A stretch of 64,000 bases of DNA from contig OX344752.2 in assembly GCA_947034885.2 (NCBI GenBank), forward strand, positions 3,534,001 through 3,598,000. Direction: 5' to 3'. Numbering within the stretch: position 1 is the first letter of the stretch; each line of letters begins with the position of its first letter. The position numbers were made by a program, and so were the translations under genes. Shown here piece after piece: positions 58,423 through 64,000 of the stretch. The stretch is from Thuidium tamariscinum. Its lineage: Eukaryota > Streptophyta > Bryopsida > Hypnales > Thuidiaceae. The notes beneath the pieces were generated by a model. It was not told the origin of the DNA, did not search any database, and worked only from the letters and a program-made list of their open reading frames with translations.

Positions 58423-58480
58423 GGGTGGGATTGCTCATTTTGTGTGAGCAAGGTCTTATGACCGGGGTTCAACTCCCCTG
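58423..58480 (+). repeat. tRNA-derived SINE-like unit, copy 1
   Basis: GGTTCAACTCC fits the RNA polymerase III B-box consensus GGTTCRANNCC and folds as a T-arm (GGGG TTCAACT CCCC). Upstream GCTC..GAGC gives a D-arm. A T-rich tail follows. An inverted second copy lies at 59005-59063. It is too degenerate for a functional tRNA because the anticodon arm is not intact. Confidence 0.5.
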
Positions 58481-59004
58481 AGATTATTTTTTGTATTTGT
58501 AGCCAAAATGTTTTAGCCAAAATTGGGAGCCTCGCCAAAATGTTGTAGGAGAAACTGGGAGCCTCGCCACCACCTGCCCAACAAGAGTGGAATTATGTCG
58601 CCACATCCTGAACCCTGGAAGTTCTACAGTAGCCAGCAAGGAAGTGTCAGTTGTAGGGCAAGTAGCCAATAAGGCGCCTCTACGGAACTATGGGCAGCGT
58701 CTCACACGACTGCCCAGAATCCTTAAAAAATTCGCTAATCATGACCGCTCTGGCGAGCTCTCGTCTCGGTCCAGTGAAAAAATTAAGAAACTTACCTCGT
58801 CGTGCGAGTGGCTCCCTGACCTGCCAGTCTGGCGTTGGGCAGGCGATGACGCTTTTTTTCTTGAACGCGTTCCTGGCTCCACCTGCGTTTTCTGGAATGG
58901 CCGTTTGGCGACAAAGTTTTTTACTGCTTCCGCCCTGTGTGGCAATGTTTCTCAAAAAAAAATTTGCTGTTTAGGCGAATACCTTAAGAATCTGAGTATT
59001 ACTT

Positions 59005-59063
59005 CGGGGAGTTGAACCCCGGCCATAAAGGCATTGCCCATGTGCAATAAGTAATCCCACCCA
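59005..59063 (-). repeat. tRNA-derived SINE-like unit, copy 2 (inverted), inside the hAT 3' region
   Basis: On the minus strand it reads GGGTGGGATTACTTATTGC ... CCGGGGTTCAACTCCCCG, about 75 percent identical to copy 1 and with the same perfect B-box. It sits between the transposase stop and the left end of the hAT, so it travels with the element or inserted into it. Confidence 0.5.
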
Positions 59064-59140
59064 CCCCCAACCAAGTTAGTGAATTGTTTAAAAAGAACAT
59101 AGAACTTCAAAGTCTTGCCGGGTTAATAGAAACAGATTCC

Positions 59141-61648
59141 TTACAGATCAATTCCCCTGCGAATCCTTTCTTCACGCCATGACAAAATGGCCTTGGAAAC
59201 AGGGAAGTTCTCGAGTGTGAAGAAATCCTGGGAAAATAATTTGACACAAGTGTCAACGTGCCCGGAAAGCCTGTTACGAAGCTTGGATTTCATGAAACTT
59301 AATGTGGAAAAGGTTCTTTCATCCTCCACACTCCCAAGGACCGCACAAATGGCCACTTCAGCCACTTTGAAAAATTCAGAGAGTCGATTCAACATGAGGG
59401 CATTCTGCCCGATTTGCATCCACACTTTCGTCAGCGGATTCTGATCCCGTGGCTCCTGAAGAGCGGCCTTGGCATGAGATTTCATCGTCAACTTAAACAA
59501 TGACATTTGTAATGTGAGAAGCCTCCCATCGAAGAGAGGGTCCACCTGTTGCCATTCGGGCTCCACCTCTGTCCCAAAATTAACTTGCCGAACCACTCCA
59601 AAATGAGACTTCAAAGTACCTACATGCAAGGGGAAAAGGGCCTCGGAATTGGCCTGTAACCAATACTGCGGGAATACAACTCCCAAGGCTGACATCAGCT
59701 CGACGTGGGGAAAGCGGACATCGAGCTCCAGGCTCAACATCTCAGCGGCGTCTTTGCACTGGCCCTTGACAGAGCTGACCACCGCAGCTAGGTCCTCCTT
59801 CGTCACCGGGAGTTTTTTTCCACTGACTGCGCAGATGGAATGGGCAGGGTAGGTATGACCTGCAATACGGAAAGCTAAAAATTTCCCCCCCGTGTTCAAG
59901 TCCGTCACCCACTCTTGTGAGATGGAATACGACTGATCATTCAAGATGTCGTAGAACATCTCGAAATGCTGCTTCTGCCATGCGGTGTCTGGATCGGAAT
60001 ACATCATGTATAATTCGCCTTGGCAAATTTTGATGGCAGCAACATAATCGCTGACAAAAACGTGATTAGACTGTGCGAATTTCATCAATGAATTCACAGA
60101 TTCAAGCAAGGGCATAAGACAGGGAAGGCCTAGCAAAGTACCGATGTCACAAAGCAGCTCGTAGTTCTGCCTGGCGCTTTCCCTCGCTGCTGTTTGCTTT
60201 GCCGTGAGGTTCGGCTCCTTGACTGCTGCATCTTGGCACATTTTTGCCAGAAGTGTCTTGTACTCGCCCATGACCCTCCTCAAAGGTTCCAGCAACGAGA
60301 TCCAACGTGTCTTCACGTTCTTGAGCATGCGCCGGCCTTCTGTTTCTACTAAATCGGCAAGTTTTTGAAACTCTAAATGACGTTTCGGGCTATGGCTGAA
60401 GTACGAGTACATGGCCTGATAGAGAGATTCAAGTTTCGCCACAATCGGCAAGTTCGACAGAGGCTCAACCGCCAAGTTCGTGCGGTGAGCCATACAATGA
60501 ACTCCAAAGAGAAAAGGGGACATGTACTGCTGCATTTGTACTGTAACTCCATTACGAGAACCCTGAAAGACAGACACACCATCTGCACCGAAGCACACTA
60601 GACGACTGGCTATTTCAACTCTTGTAAGACCAGTGTAATGAAGAAGCATTCCCTCTATGCAGTCCTTGACAGCCTGAGCACCGTTACCCTCTTGCAGTCG
60701 ACTTAGAGACAGCAGAATCGGGACTCTCTGGAAGCCAGAGCAAATGTACAAATGGAGCGACAGCCACGATTGAGAATCTATCGTACTGACTTCGTCGGCA
60801 CTCAAAGCGAAGAAATGAGATTTACCTATAACCTGCTTGGTATGTTCTACCAAGGTCTTGGCAAGATGATCCGCCATGTCCCAGCCCACAGGAACGCTCC
60901 AATGCTTCTTGGGGAAATCTGGGACCGAGAGGAGCTGCAACAAGTCCCGCATGTCTTCAAAATCAGACAGCGGCCGCCCCTGCATGAGAAGCCACAAGAC
61001 CACACGGAACTGGACAACCTTCCTCTTGCGCTCCTTGACAGTCCCGCACACAACCTGCTGGAAGATCGATTCCCCCGAATTCCCTAAGCGAGCAAAAAAG
61101 ATTTTCTCATTTTTTACATGAGCGTTATTGGACAAGAAATAGTACTGGCCTGCTTCAACTTTCCCGAAGGAATTCGTGGCCTTCCTCTTGCCGCAATGTT
61201 TCCACAACGAATCCAGTTTCGGGACAAGAAGCTTCTCCTTTCCCTCAACTTCAGTGCAGATTTTGCAGCGTACCTGGCGAATGTTTCCATCCGCGTTGAC
61301 GACGCTCTCAGCCCACGGCAGCCGCGCAGCCCAAGTATCTTGCCATTGACGATTTTGTTCGTATTTGGCACGTTTGGCGCGGGCCGATTCGTATGCAGGC
61401 TCCGCCTCCCTAGGATCAAGAATGACAACGTCTGAATCGGAAGCCAAGGGTGTAACCCCAGCCTCGCTTGTTGCAGAAAACGGTGGCATGTCGATGTCAT
61501 GAAGAATTTCGTGGCCTGAGGTGGTGCCGAGAAGCACCGAAGGGGAACCAGGAACCTGCGAAGAGCAATTGAGGGCATCAGATGCCCGTGCTAATTCAAC
61601 CCTCCCCTCATACAGAAATTTCGTCATGATGGATTGCTGTGGAGCCAT
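59141..61648 (-). CDS. hAT transposase (ZNF862-like group), 835 aa from ATG at 61648
   Basis: The first ATG in frame is at 61648 (residue 16 counted from the upstream GTG at 61693; numbering below uses that GTG). A zinc-finger-like segment VRCKIC..LWKH lies at ~141-170. The catalytic core has FFALSADEVST (D300), LVCFGADGVSVFQG (D371) and GVHCMAHRTNLAVE (C400, H403). NVKTRWISLLEP follows at ~459. The C-terminal SVEDERTFSTLSFMKSKLRN (from 788) carries the third acidic residue and the dimerisation motif of hAT proteins. The enzyme excises and reinserts the surrounding element through its CAGTG ends. No frameshift or stop interrupts the frame. The ~375-bp 3' region holds a SINE-like unit. It should be transcribed from within the right end of the element. 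Confidence 0.92.
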   Translation of the reverse strand: MAPQQSIMTKFLYEGRVELARASDALNCSSQVPGSPSVLLGTTSGHEILHDIDMPPFSATSEAGVTPLASDSDVVILDPREAEPAYESARAKRAKYEQNRQWQDTWAARLPWAESVVNADGNIRQVRCKICTEVEGKEKLLVPKLDSLWKHCGKRKATNSFGKVEAGQYYFLSNNAHVKNEKIFFARLGNSGESIFQQVVCGTVKERKRKVVQFRVVLWLLMQGRPLSDFEDMRDLLQLLSVPDFPKKHWSVPVGWDMADHLAKTLVEHTKQVIGKSHFFALSADEVSTIDSQSWLSLHLYICSGFQRVPILLSLSRLQEGNGAQAVKDCIEGMLLHYTGLTRVEIASRLVCFGADGVSVFQGSRNGVTVQMQQYMSPFLFGVHCMAHRTNLAVEPLSNLPIVAKLESLYQAMYSYFSHSPKRHLEFQKLADLVETEGRRMLKNVKTRWISLLEPLRRVMGEYKTLLAKMCQDAAVKEPNLTAKQTAARESARQNYELLCDIGTLLGLPCLMPLLESVNSLMKFAQSNHVFVSDYVAAIKICQGELYMMYSDPDTAWQKQHFEMFYDILNDQSYSISQEWVTDLNTGGKFLAFRIAGHTYPAHSICAVSGKKLPVTKEDLAAVVSSVKGQCKDAAEMLSLELDVRFPHVELMSALGVVFPQYWLQANSEALFPLHVGTLKSHFGVVRQVNFGTEVEPEWQQVDPLFDGRLLTLQMSLFKLTMKSHAKAALQEPRDQNPLTKVWMQIGQNALMLNRLSEFFKVAEVAICAVLGSVEDERTFSTLSFMKSKLRNRLSGHVDTCVKLFSQDFFTLENFPVSKAILSWREERIRRGIDL

Positions 61649-62469
61649 GACAAGTAACCCAAACACGGCAGCACAAGAAAGCGAATTCAGCACAACAATT
61701 CAGTACAGGATGAGAACTCATCTGCCTGTGATTCTCTCAGCTTCGTTTATTTATTAGCAACTTCGGCAACGTCCATCTTCGTCGCAAAACCTGCAGGAAC
61801 CCACATGACAAGAAACGAGACAAGTTCAGTGAATTCCTAATTCTACACAACGACAATTGCACGTTAATTACACTCTCGTGGCCGCACCAATCAACAATTG
61901 GACGTTAATTACACTCTCCTGGCCGCACCCTAAACCCTACACGTCAAAAAACACATTGTCAGCAATTTCTTTGCGAGAGAACACAAATTCAAGAACCGCC
62001 ATGCACCCTACGTCCTCTACCATGCAGGAAAAGGCTACGGCTCACCTGAGGTTTCCAAAAACAATCCAGCATCCGAATCGCTCACCCTTAACTCCGCAAT
62101 CCTTAAACCAGAAAAAGCAGCACTCACGCCCAAAGCGTCGACAAACAAGCGAATTAGCAGGGAGATAAGTCTGCGGAGTAATTAGCAGGGAGATAAGTCA
62201 GGCGACAATTAGCAGGGAGATCAGCGCCTGGCGACAAACTTGAAGAAGGTGGTGGGCGCTTGGCGCCACACACCCTAACTGGCAGGGTTGGAGCGGCGAT
62301 GGGACCAGGGTCGGGGCGGCTCCCGAGGCTCCCGGGGCCACGTCACAGGGCGGCCTGAGGCGAACCCAGCGATTGGAGGGCAACTTTTCTCAATGGGTCA
62401 ATTCGCCAGCCCAAAAACGGGGGGGGCAGCTGGCGAAAATTCGCCAATAATTTTTTCACTGTCTCGGTC

Positions 62470-63657
62470 AGTGCCGCTCCCTGCCTTGTTACTTATTTAG
62501 CATTAATAATAAGATAAGATTTTTTATGTCGGTCAAACAAACAGAAACTTACGTTCCTGCCCCGGCCTGCGCAGTGCACACGGCTCACGTGGGTTTTCGG
62601 GGAAGTGCTGTTAGCCTCGCCGGCCGACCTTCTTCGTGTTTTCCGACGGGGAGGAGTGGCTTGGGGTCGTATCTAATCCTGCAGCTCCGCCTAGAATCGC
62701 GTCTTCGGACTTCGCTTTCTGCATTTCTTCTCCGATTTCGTGATGGACGAGTCTGGTGAGCGCTTTGCGGCTTCTAATTGTATTTCGGTTGTTGCAATTC
62801 AAGGTCGCGTTGCTTTGGTGTTTTTGAGTCCCTACGGTTCTGGGATACTCTCTGGGTCGTTTGCTAGGGCGAGGGGGTGGTAGAATTTCATACCCAGTGG
62901 CAAGTGGTAAATACTCCACAAGAGAAAGTCGAGCATTGTGTTTTTGATCCTGGAATCCCGTCCTCCACAACTTTGGGGATAGATTAACGGAATTACCCTA
63001 AACCGGAAACCATGGGGACCTTCATGGTGTTTTGTCGGTGACGACTGTCTGAAGGTGCTCGGTTGTCTGAACAGCGGAACCATCACATACTTCTTGTTTG
63101 ATTCTATGCCACTTCCAGTGATTTCATGATTTGGGTTCTTGGGGCCGACGGATTAGAGTTTTCTCTGAGGCAAAACTCTGACTGTAAAAGTGACTTCACG
63201 GACAGGTCTTGTACTTCGAAGCACTTGTATGGCTTTTGCTAAAACCCTCGGGGATGCTTTTGCGAGAATAGATCATCTTTTCTGGTACAATTGGTTACGC
63301 CCGTGACTGCCCCTCACTTGGAGTGGATTGATTCTTCTGCCTCAATTTGTGCGAAGCGGCTCTCCTCGCAGGTATGTCTAATTCTTTCGAATACTTGTGG
63401 TCCAAGGCTGGAATTCGATTAATGCTAGCTGTTGCAACATGTTTGCATGAGTCTTTCTTAACTGAAGTTTAAGAAGCAACAAGTTACACCTTAGGGATCT
63501 AGGGTCACCGTTGCTGAGCAATAACTTGGTGTTGGCCATGCGTATGCAGACAAAGTCTCTAGTAGAGAATCCTATGGGAATCTTGGTTCATTGGGCAAAG
63601 TGGAAGGGTGATTTTGAATTCACGATCATTTGCTTGTAGTGGAATCGCTCTATTTGA
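62470..63657. other. GC-balanced region, possibly promoter and 5' part of a gene
   Basis: No long frame is convincing. An ATG at 62741 opens MDESG and then meets GTGAGC, a possible first exon and donor. A CTCGCAG acceptor-like site lies at 63370. These could belong to the gene that is open at the window end, but the link is not proven. Confidence 0.3.
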
Positions 63658-64000
63658 GGATCAGAACGACATTTCAACATGCGGGTAATGATGAGAGCAT
63701 ACGATGGCTTCGCAGCTTGCAGAGTAGGAATAAACCTGCCCAGCTTGGACTTCGCAGGCCTATCAGCTCTGCTCGGTTCCAACGCAACAAAAGCCGGCAT
63801 TCCTTACACTTGTCTCGTTTGTAGCCGAGTCCCCTACTTGAATCTCTACGTGCCAGCAGGGACCCTGGGACTTGCTCAATCGGTGCTCGCTTGCATTGAC
63901 TGGAGACCAGCACGCATCCTAATCGGTACTGGAGAATCAGGGTCGATGCTTGAGCTTTGCGGTGTCAAGGCAAGTGGCACTGCCTCCTACGTGGGCCTCC
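63658..64000 (+). CDS. Open reading frame running off the window end, 114 codons
   Basis: From the stop at 63655 the frame stays open to base 64000, with an ATG at 63679. The translation is balanced and hydrophobic in places, for example IPYTCLVCSRVPYLNLYVPA and ARILIGTGESGSMLEL. It is better than the overlapping frames in the other phases. No family is recognised. The true start may be in an upstream exon. Confidence 0.35.

Larger units (their letters stand above)
58772..62461 (-). mobile_element. Complete hAT transposon, 3690 bp, 8-bp TSD TCTCGGTC
   Basis: The element begins CAGTGAAAAAATTA and ends with its exact reverse complement, a 14-bp perfect inverted repeat in the CAGTG style of hAT elements. 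TCTCGGTC is duplicated exactly at 58764-58771 and 62462-62469. Removing the element restores a continuous GC-rich host sequence. One uninterrupted transposase frame lies on the minus strand. Subterminal GC-rich blocks with GGCGA and CTCGGGAG words near the right end may be transposase-binding repeats. The perfect target duplication and intact frame indicate a recent insertion that may still be mobile. Confidence 0.93.

Noticed and set aside
58423-58480. Functional tRNA gene
   Set aside because: The T-arm is perfect but the anticodon arm is not a proper 5-bp stem with a 7-nt loop, and no acceptor stem pairs.
60752-61121. Plus-strand frames of 80-111 codons opposite the hAT transposase
   Set aside because: They are antisense shadows of the strongly supported transposase frame.
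62741-62753. MDESG start resembling MDESG in the old hAT fragment at 58278
   Set aside because: Only five codons match and the surrounding sequence does not align, so shared origin is not supported.

Overview
This window is a TE-rich stretch of a land-plant nuclear genome. Genes have spliceosomal introns with GT..AG borders. The mobile elements are plant-type: a Ty1/copia element with an initiator-tRNA-Met style primer site, plus hAT, CACTA, Mutator-like and Sola-like DNA elements. A PERK/ALE2-like receptor-kinase pseudogene is also present. The two HET-domain genes point to a bryophyte, most likely a moss, because HET genes of fungal type have been reported in mosses; this species-level guess is inference. 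The left ~44 kb is strongly AT-rich and contains no intact conventional gene. The right ~20 kb is more GC-balanced and holds the intact reading frames.

Layout. 1-10 kb holds satellites, foldback elements and a 3.1-kb Mutator-like element with a 10-bp target duplication and a nested Sola-like insertion. 10-18 kb holds two broken small genes, local duplications and a CACTA MITE. 18.3-29.3 kb holds two diverged copies (A and B) of one long repeat; each hides the same conserved 32-codon exon on the minus strand. 29.3-39.7 kb is the most unusual part. It has a transposase-like gene on the minus strand, a small basic/acidic ORF, and a 12-exon gene on the plus strand. The 12-exon gene joins a ParB/Srx-like domain to a class-beta DNA methyltransferase-like domain, with a 12-unit ~115-bp satellite in its first intron. 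39.7-47 kb is mostly decayed DNA with a copia fragment and a receptor-kinase pseudogene interrupted by two DNA elements. 48-54 kb holds two divergently oriented intronless HET-domain genes with a degraded ankyrin fragment between them. 56.8-62.5 kb holds an old broken hAT copy and, inserted beside it, a complete 3.69-kb hAT element with perfect 8-bp target duplications and an uninterrupted transposase. The last 340 bases hold an open frame that runs off the end.

How it fits together. Most of the window is nested transposition. In-frame stops in the readable broken genes are TAG or TGA and never TAA. That is what deamination of methylated CAG (CHG) and CGA (CG) codons would give, so the left part looks like long-silenced heterochromatin. 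The ParB-methyltransferase gene and the neighbouring transposase are the best candidate for an undescribed system: a mobile or formerly mobile locus carrying a prokaryote-type DNA-modification enzyme fold. Its catalytic motif is atypical and this copy looks dead. The HET pair and the hAT transposase are the features most likely to be functional today.
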